DNA of 64,000 nt from positions 1 through 64,000 of the forward strand of contig JADLBL010000011.1 of the NCBI GenBank assembly GCA_020847735.1, written 5' to 3'. The notes below the pieces were generated by a model. It was not told where the DNA came from, ran no database searches, and saw nothing but the letters and a program-made list of their open reading frames with translations. This document shows positions 55,162-64,000 of this stretch, one piece after another (position 1 is the first letter of the stretch; each line of letters begins with the position of its first letter). The position numbers and the translations under genes were made by a program. Source of the stretch: Candidatus Eisenbacteria bacterium. GTDB lineage: Bacteria; Eisenbacteria; RBG-16-71-46.

Positions 55162-56249
55162 TGGACGCGAACATGGCCGAGGCGCTGCGGCGCGTGGAGG
55201 AACGTTACGCCGAGCTCGAGACGCTGCTCTCCGACCCGGCGGTGGCGACCGACCCGCGTCGGCTGCGCGACCTGTCCCGGGAGCGCGCGCGGCTGCAGGA
55301 GACCGTGAACCGTTCCGCCGAGTACCGTGAAGTCGCGAGGACGATCGCCGACGACGAGCAGGCGGCGGCGTCCGGCGACGCCGAGCTGGCCGAGCTGGCC
55401 AACGCCGAACTCCCGGGCCTGCGCGAGCGCGAGGCCGCGCTGGGCGAACAGCTCAAGAAGCTGCTGCTGCCGCGCGACCCGGACGACGACAAGAACGTGA
55501 TCGTCGAAATCCGGGCCGGTACCGGCGGCGACGAGGCGGCGCTGTTCGCCGGCGACCTCTACCGCATGTACTCCAAGTACGCCGACGCGCGCGGCTGGAA
55601 GCACGAGGTGATGAGCCTCTCCGAAGCGGCGGTGGGCGGCTACAAGGAAGTGATCTTCACGCTCGAGGGCGAGAGCGTGTACCGCGAGATGAAGTTCGAG
55701 TCGGGCGTGCACCGCGTGCAGCGCGTTCCGGCCACCGAGGCGTCGGGCCGCATCCACACCTCGGCCGCGACGGTGGCGGTGCTGCCGGAGGTCGAGGACG
55801 TGGACGTGGACATACGCGAGGAGGACCTGCGGGTGGACGTTTATCGCTCGGGCGGCAAGGGCGGCCAGGGCGTCAACACGACCGACTCGGCGGTGCGCAT
55901 CACGCACCTGCCGACCGGCGTCGTCGTGACCTGCCAGGACGAACGCTCGCAGATCAAGAATCGGGCGAAGGCCATGAAGGTGCTGCGCGCCCGTCTCTAC
56001 GACGCGAAACTGGCCGAAGCCCAGGCGAAGTACGCGGCGCAGCGAAAGTCGCAGGTCTCGACCGGCGACCGCTCGGCCAAGATCCGCACCTACAACTTCC
56101 CTCAGGGCCGCGTGACGGATCACCGCATCAACTTCACGCTGCACTCGCTCGCGAACTTCATGGAGGGCGAGATCGGCGAGATGACCGAGGCGCTGGTGGT
56201 GGCCGATGCCGCCGAGCGCCTCGCGGCGCTCGCCGGCGGCGGCTCCTGA
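55158..56249 (+). CDS. prfA: Peptide chain release factor 1
   Basis: The 363-residue RF1 recognises UAA and UAG. The tripeptide anticodon is PAT in [20 protein letters not shown], and the hydrolysis motif GGQ lies in [19 protein letters not shown] near 233. The N-terminal coiled domain begins [19 protein letters not shown]. The Gln after GGQ is followed by Gly, as in Thermus-type RF1. Start 55158 or 55161 overlaps the yqhQ stop. The modifying enzyme gene prmC lies about 1.9 kb downstream and is not adjacent. Confidence 0.96.
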   Translation: MMDANMAEALRRVEERYAELETLLSDPAVATDPRRLRDLSRERARLQETVNRSAEYREVARTIADDEQAAASGDAELAELANAELPGLREREAALGEQLKKLLLPRDPDDDKNVIVEIRAGTGGDEAALFAGDLYRMYSKYADARGWKHEVMSLSEAAVGGYKEVIFTLEGESVYREMKFESGVHRVQRVPATEASGRIHTSAATVAVLPEVEDVDVDIREEDLRVDVYRSGGKGGQGVNTTDSAVRITHLPTGVVVTCQDERSQIKNRAKAMKVLRARLYDAKLAEAQAKYAAQRKSQVSTGDRSAKIRTYNFPQGRVTDHRINFTLHSLANFMEGEIGEMTEALVVADAAERLAALAGGGS

Positions 56250-56403
56250 CCGCGGCCCGGATCGTCGTGCCGCCGGGCGTCCGTCCCCGCGGGTGACGCT
56301 TCGCGCACGGCGCGCACGCCTCGCGGGTGCGCAGCGCGGGGCATTCGCGGCGCTCGGTCCCGGCACGTCCCGTGCTGACTCCCCGCACGGGAGGGTCGCT
56401 CGG

Positions 56404-57054
56404 ATGAACGAGCCGCTGATGCTCGAGGACTGGGACGGGGAGGAGCCCGCGCCGCGGGAGAAGGTCGCGTTCTGGCCGGCGTGGTGGTGGCCGGTGCTGG
56501 TGTGGCTGCCGCTGGACGGCTGGCACTCGCGCTTCGCGCGCGACCTGCCGCGACGGCTGCCCGCGCCGGACGCGCACGCGTGGTCCTCACCGGAGGTGCT
56601 TGCGTGGGTGGCGACCGCCGCGGTGCTGCTGGCGGCGCTGGCCGAGGCCGGCTTCTATGGCATGCTGTGGGCCGCGCGCGGGCGGCGGCTGCCGATCGCG
56701 GCGGCCACGGTGGCGGTGGTGCAAACGGGCGTGCTCGAGCTGCTGGCGCTGCAGGTGCTCGACGCGGCGCGGCACGGAGCCGGGCCGTGGGCGGCGGCGC
56801 TCGCGGGAGCGCGTGCGTTCGCACCCGACGGCGCCGCCGTGGGCGCCATCGCGATCGCGTTCGGCGGCGCCGGGCTGCTGGCGCTGGCGCGTTGCGCGCT
56901 GTGGGCGGAGTTTCAGTCCGCACTCACGGGCAGCCGTTTTCGCGAAGCGTTCGCGCTGACGTGCGCGGTGTGGTTCGCGTCGCACCTCGCGCAGTGGTGG
57001 CTGATCGAGTTGTGGGTGGGGAGCGCCCTTCCGGGCCGCGGCCCCTCCGGATGA
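56404..57054 (+). CDS. Uncharacterised polytopic membrane protein
   Basis: ATG 56404 starts a 216-residue protein. An acidic N-terminus (MLEDWDGEEPAPREK) and an aromatic first segment (VAFWPAWWWPVLVWLPL) precede about four further Ala/Leu-rich helices, the last being FALTCAVWFASHLAQWWLIELW. No conserved cysteine pair or enzyme motif is seen. The next gene, a thioredoxin-fold protein, starts ten bases after its stop. It opens a four-gene insertion between prfA and prmC. Confidence 0.6.
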   Translation: MNEPLMLEDWDGEEPAPREKVAFWPAWWWPVLVWLPLDGWHSRFARDLPRRLPAPDAHAWSSPEVLAWVATAAVLLAALAEAGFYGMLWAARGRRLPIAAATVAVVQTGVLELLALQVLDAARHGAGPWAAALAGARAFAPDGAAVGAIAIAFGGAGLLALARCALWAEFQSALTGSRFREAFALTCAVWFASHLAQWWLIELWVGSALPGRGPSG

Positions 57055-57064
57055 AGGAGCCCGC

Positions 57065-57547
57065 GTGGCCGAGACCCTCGTGACCCGGATCAACCGCCTC
57101 GCGCTCCTGCTCGCGCTGGTGTTGTTCGTCGGGCTCGGAGCGATGTGGTGGAGGGAGCGTACGCGCCACTACGAGACGCCGCGCTGGCCGGACGCCTCGC
57201 TCGCGCGCCTGGTGGCGCCGGGGCCCGGCGCGCCCGCGCGGCGCTGGATCGTCGCCGTGAACCCGGAGTGCCCGCACTGCACGGCGCGCCTCGCCGAGCT
57301 GCGCCGCGACGGAGCGGCCGACCACGACGGTGCGGCGCTCGGCGTGCTCCTCGTGGACGTGCCGCGGCGGCCCGATTCGCTGGTGGTCGGCGCGGGCCTG
57401 GCGGCCGGCGTGTGGTGGGACTCGGCCGGCGCCTGGCGCCGCCGCTGGGGCCGGCGGGTCTACGGCGAGACGCTCGTCTTCGGACCTGACGGAACGCTCG
57501 ATCGCGTGCTTTCGCCGACGGAGGACCTCGCGCCCCCTGCGCGCTGA
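57065..57547 (+). CDS. Membrane-anchored thioredoxin-fold protein with CPHC
   Basis: GTG 57065 starts a 160-residue protein with one N-terminal anchor (LALLLALVLFVGLGAMWW). The redox motif lies in IVAVNPECPHCTARLAELR near residue 75, and the C-terminal part reads like a thioredoxin strand (GETLVFGPDGTLDRVL). CPHC is the DsbA-type active site, so a periplasmic disulfide oxidase or reductase is likely. Directly downstream are two secreted peptides with cysteine pairs, possible substrates. Confidence 0.7.
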   Translation: MAETLVTRINRLALLLALVLFVGLGAMWWRERTRHYETPRWPDASLARLVAPGPGAPARRWIVAVNPECPHCTARLAELRRDGAADHDGAALGVLLVDVPRRPDSLVVGAGLAAGVWWDSAGAWRRRWGRRVYGETLVFGPDGTLDRVLSPTEDLAPPAR

Positions 57548-57593
57548 CGCCTACGGTTCGCCCCCGCGTGTTCATGGAAAGGGGGTGATCCAC

Positions 57594-57827
57594 ATGCGGA
57601 AGACTTCCCGCCGCTGGCTCGCTGCGGTGACGATGGCGCCGCTGCTGTTCGCTCCGGTGGCGGCCGTTGCGCTCGCTGACGACGGCGAACCGGAGGTCGG
57701 CGCGGGCCCGAGGCAGTTCGTCAAGTACTCGTCCTGCGCCGGCGGGCTCGCGCTCGCGCCCAATCCGGGCGCGGCGTTCGCCGCGTTCATGGTGTGTCTG
57801 AAGATGTTCATGGACGAGCCGCTCTGA
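57594..57827 (+). CDS. Small secreted peptide 1 with a cysteine pair
   Basis: ATG 57594 follows AAGGGGG. The 77 residues comprise a signal peptide (WLAAVTMAPLLFAPVAAVALA) and a ~48-residue mature part with Cys in YSSCAGG and FMVCLKM, separated by 19 residues. The short acidic stretch DDGEPEVGAG comes just after cleavage. Length and layout parallel the next gene. A bacteriocin-like or structural peptide is possible; no family recognised. Confidence 0.55.
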   Translation: MRKTSRRWLAAVTMAPLLFAPVAAVALADDGEPEVGAGPRQFVKYSSCAGGLALAPNPGAAFAAFMVCLKMFMDEPL

Positions 57828-57853
57828 TCCACCCGCCCCTCGAGGAACCTGTC

Positions 57854-58117
57854 ATGTCCCGTTTCGATCGTTCGCGCCGCGCCCTCGTGACGCTCGCCCT
57901 CGGCGCGCTGCTTCTGGCCCCGCTCTCGACCCGGGCGCTCGCCGGGAGTGAACCGGACACCGGCGAATCCAAGGCCGGCGTGGTCTTCGCCGTCATCTGC
58001 GGAGCGAGTGTTTCCATCAACCGCATGGCTCCGGGAACGCCCATCGTGGTCGCCGTCGGAGCGTTCTCGTGCGCGATGATGGTCGCCCTCGCCTGGGCCG
58101 AGCCCGACGTGCCGTGA
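57854..58117 (+). CDS. Small secreted peptide 2 with a cysteine pair
   Basis: ATG 57854 gives 87 residues with a signal peptide (ALVTLALGALLLAPLSTRALA), an acidic start (GSEPDTGESKAG) and a hydrophobic, Gly-rich core with two cysteines (AVICGAS and AFSCAMM, 23 residues apart). Like peptide 1 it is acidic after cleavage, then hydrophobic with one Cys pair, and ends in an acidic Pro-containing tail. The hydrophobic core could insert in membranes. Confidence 0.55.
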   Translation: MSRFDRSRRALVTLALGALLLAPLSTRALAGSEPDTGESKAGVVFAVICGASVSINRMAPGTPIVVAVGAFSCAMMVALAWAEPDVP

Positions 58118-58180
58118 CGCAGGCGCCTTTCGCGGGGCCGGCCGCGCCCCGCGGGCGGCGCGTTCGACTATGCTGACCGC

Positions 58181-59092
58181 ATGATCCCTCCGACCGTGGC
58201 GGCCGCGCTGCGTGCGGCCGAGGCGCGCCTGGCGCACGGCAGCGAGTCGCCGCGCTCCGATGCCGCCGAACTGCTGAGCCGCCTGCTGGGCACCGGCCGC
58301 GGTGAACTGCGCGCGCTCGGCGCGCGGACGCTGGACGGAGTGCAGGCCGCAACGCTCGAAGCCTGGCTCGCGCGTCGCGAACGAGGCGAACCGGTGCAGT
58401 ACATCACCGGCCGTGCGGCGTTCCGGCGGCTGGACCTCGCGGTGGATCGCCGCGTGCTCGTGCCGCGGCCCGAGACGGAGGGCCTGGTCGAGGCGGTGCT
58501 CGACGCGCTCGCGGCCGAGCGCGACCGCTGGCCGGCTCCGCGGGTGCTCGATCTCGGCACGGGCTCGGGGGCGATCGCGCTCGCCATCGCGGATGAACTG
58601 CCGGCGGCCGTCGTGACCGCGACCGACGCCTCGGACGGTGCGCTCGCGCTGGCGCGCGAGAACGCCGCCTCTTGCGGGCTCGCGGCTCGGGTCGCCTTCG
58701 CCGAAGGCCGCTGGTTCGGCGCGGTCGCGCAGGACGAACGCTTCGAGGTCGTCGTCTCGAACCCGCCGTACATCGCCGAGTCCGAAGCCGCCGAACTGCC
58801 GCGGGACGTTCGCGAGTGGGAGCCCGCGGCCGCGCTTTACTCGGGCGGGGGCGGGCTCGAAGACCTGCGCGAGATCGTGGACGACGCCCCGCGGCACCTG
58901 GTCGCCGGCGGGCTGCTGGCGCTCGAGCTGGCCGAGAATCGCGCGCGCGAGGTCGCGGCGTGGTTCGAGGGCGCGCACGACTGGTCCGGCGCGCGGTTGC
59001 TCGACGACCTCTCCGGGCGCCCGCGCGTGCTGCTCGCGCGGCGCGAGCGCGGCCCCGCCATCGCTCCGGCGCAGTGGGACGAGGAGCGATAA
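58181..59092 (+). CDS. prmC: Release factor glutamine methyltransferase PrmC
   Basis: The 303-residue enzyme methylates the Gln of the GGQ motif in release factors. The N-terminal helical domain is at ~1-75. The AdoMet motif is VLDLGTGSGAIALAIA near 127 and the catalytic motif is VVSNPPYIAESE near 193. Also typical are LVPRPETEGLVE and YSGGGGLEDLREIV. It acts on the prfA product encoded upstream. Four small genes separate the two, unlike the usual prfA-prmC adjacency. Confidence 0.95.
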   Translation: MIPPTVAAALRAAEARLAHGSESPRSDAAELLSRLLGTGRGELRALGARTLDGVQAATLEAWLARRERGEPVQYITGRAAFRRLDLAVDRRVLVPRPETEGLVEAVLDALAAERDRWPAPRVLDLGTGSGAIALAIADELPAAVVTATDASDGALALARENAASCGLAARVAFAEGRWFGAVAQDERFEVVVSNPPYIAESEAAELPRDVREWEPAAALYSGGGGLEDLREIVDDAPRHLVAGGLLALELAENRAREVAAWFEGAHDWSGARLLDDLSGRPRVLLARRERGPAIAPAQWDEER

Positions 59093-59209
59093 GCGAGACT
59101 CAACGCGGCGCGCGTCACCGCGTGTCCGGCGTCGCGAGCCGGCGGGAGGTGCGCTATCGTGCGTGCCCCGGGTCGCACGCCCTTCATCGGTTCCCCGGAG
59201 GCGTACTTC

Positions 59210-60072
<863 letters not shown>

Positions 60073-60076
<4 letters not shown>

Positions 60077-60549
60077 ACGGCGTACCCGCCATGCCCGCGC
60101 CGCTCGCCGCGCTCGCGGCCGAGTTCGAGCGCATGGATCGCGGCCTGCGCACCGAATCGCTGATCGACTACGCCGACCAGTTCGAGGAGGTCGCTCCGGA
60201 GATCGCGAGGCGGCCCTTCCCGGAGCTGAACCGGGCGCCCCGCTGCGAGTCGGAGGCCTACGTGTTCGCGACCGACCGGCCCGACGGAACGCTCGACTTT
60301 CACTTCGCGGTCGAAAACCCGCAGGGCCTGTCGGCGAAGGCGTGGGCGGTGATCGTGCGGGAGACCTGTTCCGGTCAGCCGCTCGAGCAGGTGGCGGCCG
60401 CGCCGCAGGACGTCATCTACCGCATCTTCGGCCGCGACCTGTCCATGGGGAAGGGCCAGGGCCTGATCGGCATGATGGAGCTGGTGCAGCACGCCGCCCG
60501 CGTGCGCATCGAGTGGAAGCGGCGGCACGCGGCCGGGCTCGAGGGCTGA
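60073..60549 (+). CDS. sufE: SufE-like sulfur acceptor
   Basis: The 158-residue protein has the SufE layout. [14 protein letters not shown] precedes the acceptor cysteine in [12 protein letters not shown] (Cys58); [22 protein letters not shown] and [16 protein letters not shown] complete it. SufE takes persulfide from SufS during Fe-S cluster assembly. No sufS or sufBCD lies nearby. Instead it is translationally coupled to a sulfurtransferase, so the sulfur donor may differ. Confidence 0.9.
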
Positions 60550-60567
60550 CGTCCCGGGGCGCGCGCC

Positions 60568-60990
60568 TCAGGCGACGAGCCGCGCCCCCCAGACGATCAG
60601 CAGCGCCGCTCCGTGCGCGACGGCCCACGCGCGCAGCCAGGCCCGCGGCGGACGCCAGCCGCGGACCAGCGCGAGCGGCGCGAGCAGCCACAGCAGGGCG
60701 GCTTCGGCCGCCAGCGGCGCGGCGAGCGGATGCTTCGCGAGCGAGGCGGCCGGCCGGCCGTGCGCGAGCAGCGAGAGCGCCCGCGTCATGCCGCAGGTCG
60801 GACACTCGACGTGCGTGACCCGACGGAACAGGCACACGGACCAGGCGGCGTCCTCCGGCGGAGTCCAGGCCGCGAGCAGCAGCCAGGCGCCGAGCATCGC
60901 CAGCCCGGCGTTTCGCCACGTCCGCCAGGCCCGCCCGCGAGCCGCGGCGCGCGGGCCCGCGCAGGCCAGCGGGGGGGAGCCGGCGGACAT
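60568..60990 (-). CDS. DUF2752 membrane protein
   Basis: The 140-residue protein carries the DUF2752 core VECPTCGMTRALSLLAHGRPAASLAKHPLAAPL, split here as CPTCGMTRAL and LAKHPLAAPL, flanked by three hydrophobic helices (GLAMLGAWLLLAAW, AEAALLWLLAPLAL, AWAVAHGAALLIVWG). The CPxCGxTR motif is invariant in the family; the function is unknown. ATG 60990 lies five bases after the stop of the DUF1684 gene, so the two are probably one operon. It is convergent with sufE. Confidence 0.82.
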   Translation of the reverse strand: MSAGSPPLACAGPRAAARGRAWRTWRNAGLAMLGAWLLLAAWTPPEDAAWSVCLFRRVTHVECPTCGMTRALSLLAHGRPAASLAKHPLAAPLAAEAALLWLLAPLALVRGWRPPRAWLRAWAVAHGAALLIVWGARLVA

Positions 60991-60995
60991 GCGCT

Positions 60996-61952
60996 TCAGT
61001 GCCCCGCCATGTGCGGGTTTCGCGCTCCGGCGCGAATCGCGACCGCGACCGTGTTCGAGCGGGTCGGAATCGGACAGTTGTAGTGGTCGCTGAACGCGCA
61101 CGCCGGGTTGTAGGCGAGGTTGAAGTCGAGCAGCCAGCGCCCGTCGCCGAGCGGCTCGGGGTCGAGGTAGCGGCCGACGCCGTAGGACTCCCGCCCGGTC
61201 GTCGCGTCGCGGAAGAAGATGCTGATGGAGTTCTCGTCCACGCCCGGCTCGAGCAGGCGCTGCGCTTCGAAGCGGCACGGCTTGCCGCCGACGAGCAGGT
61301 CGAACCAGCCCACGCGCAGGGCGCGGCGCTCGTTGCCCCGCGTCGAGAGGATCACGACCGTGTCGGCCTTCGGGTCCGGCACGAGCGGGGCGACGAAGCG
61401 GTAGGCGAAGTTCACCGGGAACCACGGCATCGGCTTGTAGTCCGCGAAGCGGGGGCTCTTCGGGTCGAACACGATGATGGCCGGGTAGCGCTGGTGCGAC
61501 AGCCGCACCGACCAGCGGCCGACGCGCAGCATCGAGGGCGGCAGGACCACGTCGCGCACCGCGTCGTGGCCGGCGGTGACGACGCCGACGGGATCCAGGG
61601 CCTCGACGTGGAACGAGTCGCCGACCACGGTCGCGCGCAGCGCGTGCGCCGGCATCCCGGGGTCCTCGATGCGAACGTCGCAGTCCGCCGCGCTGCCGAC
61701 GACGAGCGTGCTCCTGCGCAGGTAGTCCACGCGCCGGACGGTCGCGAGGTACGAAGTCGGGCTGGTGCGAAGCGCTTCGTTGTCCTCGGCGCGGCCCTGC
61801 TCGATGAGTCGTGCGAGCGAGTCCCGCTCGGCGGCGGACAGGCGCTCCGGCCGCACGGGTTTCGCCAGCGCGGCGGGCGCCGTCAAGATATGGACGGCGA
61901 ACAGCAGGGCGAGCGACGCGACGACTTCGCGGCCCGCGGCGGGCACTCTCAT
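60996..61952 (-). CDS. Secreted DUF1684 protein
   Basis: ATG 61952 behind GAGGAGA gives 318 residues. A signal peptide (VASLALLFAVHILTAPAALA) is followed by a helix and an FHA-like beta region (TLVVGSAADCDVRIED). The DUF1684 core has YPAIIVFDPKSPRFADYKP, WFPVNFAYRF, RDATTGRESYGVGRYLD and LDFNLAYNPACAFSDHYNCP. DUF1684 proteins are common in FCB and actinobacterial genomes. The function is unknown, and conserved Tyr/Cys/His suggest a binding site. Confidence 0.85.
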   Translation of the reverse strand: MRVPAAGREVVASLALLFAVHILTAPAALAKPVRPERLSAAERDSLARLIEQGRAEDNEALRTSPTSYLATVRRVDYLRRSTLVVGSAADCDVRIEDPGMPAHALRATVVGDSFHVEALDPVGVVTAGHDAVRDVVLPPSMLRVGRWSVRLSHQRYPAIIVFDPKSPRFADYKPMPWFPVNFAYRFVAPLVPDPKADTVVILSTRGNERRALRVGWFDLLVGGKPCRFEAQRLLEPGVDENSISIFFRDATTGRESYGVGRYLDPEPLGDGRWLLDFNLAYNPACAFSDHYNCPIPTRSNTVAVAIRAGARNPHMAGH

Positions 61953-62114
61953 GCGATCTCCTCGGGAATCCGGCCGGGTGGGACGGCGGGGAGCATAGGG
62001 GCCGGCGGCCGGGATGCGAAACCCTTCGAGAACGGGCAGCTCCGGGCGGGCGCGTTCCGCCACGTGCGTCGCGTGCGCCTCACGAATCCACGGAGCCGAT
62101 CGCTCGCAGGACGG

Positions 62115-62143
62115 TTGCGCCGGCCCGCCCGGCTGCCGATAAT
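62115..62143 (+). promoter_or_regulatory. Promoter candidate of murA
   Basis: TTGCGC (62115-62120) and GATAAT (62138-62143), 17-base spacer, in the divergent gap between the DUF1684 gene and murA. Confidence 0.5.
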
Positions 62144-62280
62144 CCCGCCGACTTCCCTTCACGGCGATTCGCGAGGCCCGGGACGGCCGCGTTCGGATCG
62201 CCGACCTTCCCAGGGGCCAGCACATGGACGTCGCCTCTTCGCGCCCGCAGCGCAGGGCCACCGATTCGGACACCGGAACC

Positions 62281-63534
62281 ATGGACGCACTCGTCATCCA
62301 GGGCGGCCGCCCGCTGCACGGCCGCGTCGCCGTCAGCGGCGCCAAGAACGCCGCGCTGCCCGTCATGGCCGCGACGCTGCTCGCGCCGGGCGTGCACCGG
62401 CTGCGCAACTGTCCGCAGCTCGCCGACACGCGCACGTTCGGCCGGGTGCTCGAGACGCTCGGCGCCGGGGTTTCGTTCGCGGGCGGCACGTGCACCATTG
62501 ACACGACGAACGTCAGCAGCGTCGAGGCGCCCTACGAGCTGGTGAAGACGATGCGCGCCAGCATCTACGTGCTCGGGCCGCTGCTCGCCCGCTTCGGCGC
62601 CGCGCGCGTCTCGCTGCCCGGCGGCTGCGCGTGGGGGCCGCGACCGGTGAATCTGCACCTCACCGGGCTGCAGGCCATGGGCGCGCAGCTCGACATCGAG
62701 CACGGCTACATCGTCGGCAAGGGCGTCGCGCTGCACGGCGCGAACTTCAACTTCGACGTGGTCAGCGTCGGCGCGACGGCGCAGCTCATGATGGCCGCGA
62801 CGCTCGCCGAGGGCACGACCGTGCTCGAGAACGTCGCGATCGAGCCCGACATCACCGTGCTCGGCGACGTGCTCGTCGCCTGCGGCGCGCGCATCGAGGG
62901 CCTCGGATCGCGCCGGGTGACGATCCACGGCGTCCGCTCGCTGCGGCCCATCGACACCGCGATCATCGCCGACCGCATCGAGGCCGCGACCTTCGCCGCG
63001 GCGGCGGCGATGACCGGCGGCTCCATCACGCTCGAGAACGTAGTGCCCGATCATTTCGAGGCGTCGCTCAGGAAGCTCGAGGAAACGGGCTGCTCGATCG
63101 TGCGCGAGCACGACGAGGTCACGGTCAGCGGACCGAAGCGGCCGCACGCGGCCGACGTCACGACCGCGCCGTTCCCCGGCTTTCCCACCGACATGCAGGC
63201 GCAGATGATGGCCGTCGCGGCCATCGCCGACGGCACGAGCGTGATCACCGACACCATCTACCTCGACCGTTTCTCGCACGTGCCCGAGCTGGGACGCATG
63301 GGCGCGGACATCGACCTCAAGGGGAACGTCGCGGTCGTCAAGGGCGTCGGGCGATTGTCGGGCGCGCCGGTCATGGCGACCGACCTGCGCGCGAGCGCCG
63401 CGCTCGCCCTGGCGGCGCTGGTGGCCGAGGGCGAGACGAAGATCTCCCGCATCTACCACCTCGATCGCGGCTACGAGAACTTCGACGCCAAGCTGACCTC
63501 GCTCGGCGCGCGCGTCGAGCGCATCCGCGAATGA
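62281..63534 (+). CDS. murA: UDP-N-acetylglucosamine 1-carboxyvinyltransferase MurA
   Basis: MurA transfers enolpyruvate to UDP-GlcNAc, the first committed step of peptidoglycan synthesis. With ATG 62281 the product is 417 residues, and Lys22 (SGAKNAALP) and the catalytic Cys116 (LPGGCAWGPRPVNLHL) fall at E. coli-like positions. ATG 62224 would add 19 poorly conserved residues. Other signatures are MMAATLAEGTTVLENVAIEPD, FPTDMQAQMMA and DLRASAALALA. Cys at the active site predicts fosfomycin sensitivity. Its stop overlaps the next start (ATGA). Confidence 0.95.
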   Translation: MDALVIQGGRPLHGRVAVSGAKNAALPVMAATLLAPGVHRLRNCPQLADTRTFGRVLETLGAGVSFAGGTCTIDTTNVSSVEAPYELVKTMRASIYVLGPLLARFGAARVSLPGGCAWGPRPVNLHLTGLQAMGAQLDIEHGYIVGKGVALHGANFNFDVVSVGATAQLMMAATLAEGTTVLENVAIEPDITVLGDVLVACGARIEGLGSRRVTIHGVRSLRPIDTAIIADRIEAATFAAAAAMTGGSITLENVVPDHFEASLRKLEETGCSIVREHDEVTVSGPKRPHAADVTTAPFPGFPTDMQAQMMAVAAIADGTSVITDTIYLDRFSHVPELGRMGADIDLKGNVAVVKGVGRLSGAPVMATDLRASAALALAALVAEGETKISRIYHLDRGYENFDAKLTSLGARVERIRE

Positions 63535-64000
63535 CGCCGCGCGGGCCGTCGCGCGTGCGCGAGCGGCGGAGCGCGCGGCGCGGCCGGCCCGCGCCGGCGG
63601 GGCGACGCGCGGAGCCGGGCGCCGAATCCGGCGACAAGCGGTACGACCAGCGATACTTCGATCGCTGGTACCGCCGTTCGAAGCTGGGCGTCGGCGCGCG
63701 CGAGTTCGTCGCGCGCAAGGTTCGCCTCGCGGTCGCGGCCGCCGAGTACGTCCTCGCGCGGCCGATCCGCACGGTGCTTGACGTGGGCTGCGGCGAGGGC
63801 GCGTGGCGACCGATTCTCGCCCGCATGCGCCCGGGCATCGAGTACACGGGCTTCGACTCCAGCGACTACGCGATCCGACGCTTCGGCCGCCGCCGCAACC
63901 TGCACCGCGGTTCGCTCGGCGAGATGGGCTTCGTCGGGCTGCGAGGCCAGTACGACCTGGTCGTATGCGCCGACGTGCTGCACTACGTTCGCTCGCCCGA
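63531..64000 (+). CDS. Class I SAM-dependent methyltransferase, truncated by the window end
   Basis: ATG 63531 overlaps the murA stop. The frame stays open to the window end (156 residues seen). A basic, disordered N-terminus (~35 residues, many Arg) precedes RYDQRYFDRWYRRSK. The AdoMet motif I is VLDVGCGEGAWRPIL near 83, the acidic motif is YTGFDSSDYAIRRF and motif IV is YDLVVCADVLHYV. This fits a class I small-molecule or lipid methyltransferase; the substrate is not predictable. Confidence 0.8.
   Translation, partial: MTPRGPSRVRERRSARRGRPAPAGRRAEPGAESGDKRYDQRYFDRWYRRSKLGVGAREFVARKVRLAVAAAEYVLARPIRTVLDVGCGEGAWRPILARMRPGIEYTGFDSSDYAIRRFGRRRNLHRGSLGEMGFVGLRGQYDLVVCADVLHYVRSP

Overview
The window looks like a chromosomal stretch of a high-GC (roughly 70% by eye), diderm, free-living bacterium. 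LpxH, an Omp85/D15 barrel, a PorV-like barrel, HtrA, an AmiC-like amidase and MurA point to a Gram-negative envelope. Three secreted proteins end in FlgD-like / type-IX-sorting-like domains, which is typical of the FCB superphylum. Candidatus Eisenbacteria or a related lineage is my best guess; this is inference, not a database match.

Region 1 (1-5.1 kb) is a small island. It holds a transferred-looking pair, an AIPR protein followed by a GHKL ATPase, then a deletion derivative of an IS21-family element, and it ends at an intact initiator tRNA (minus strand). Thirteen bases of that tRNA's anticodon arm recur at 128-140, so the whole 5 kb may be an integrated remnant. The AIPR-GHKL pair is a candidate compact anti-phage module.

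Region 2 (5.2-20 kb) is core envelope and metabolism: an outer-membrane barrel, an FtsB-like protein with enolase, an ECF sigma / anti-sigma / bactofilin-like operon, and a secreted HELGH protein. A minus-strand cluster follows (rlmN, NtrY-like kinase, NtrX-like sigma-54 activator, D15 barrel, DUF4390), then an ArsR-type regulator and Ppx/GppA. A sigma-54 promoter with a palindromic upstream site lies between the activator and the D15 gene.

Region 3 (20-31 kb) opens with a 1040-residue TPR-GAF-AAA+ sigma-54 activator. It faces an 810-base gap with two sigma-54 promoter matches (one near perfect), spaced inverted repeats and a terminator-like hairpin. The gap may encode a structured RNA and ends at a lipoprotein gene. 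A DUF4384 protein with 45-base repeats, a PorV-like protein, LpxH, HtrA and a peptidoglycan amidase follow.

Region 4 (31-45 kb) holds a double 5'-nucleotidase, a zinc-ribbon TPR protein, LpdA, two DinB-like proteins, a histidine kinase / four-cysteine lipoprotein / sigma-54 regulator set, YbbR, and rho behind a strong promoter and long leader.

Region 5 (45-53 kb) encodes very large secreted proteins: a PD40 propeller, a galactose-oxidase-like protein whose signal peptide is interrupted by a nine-C tract, and a translationally coupled BNR/Asp-box protein.

Region 6 (53-64 kb) is a translation cluster (rpmE, yqhQ, prfA, prmC). Four small genes lie between prfA and prmC: a membrane protein, a CPHC thioredoxin-fold protein and two tiny secreted cysteine peptides. 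A coupled sulfurtransferase-SufE pair, DUF2752 and DUF1684 proteins, murA and a truncated methyltransferase complete the window. No CRISPR array, rRNA or replication origin was seen.
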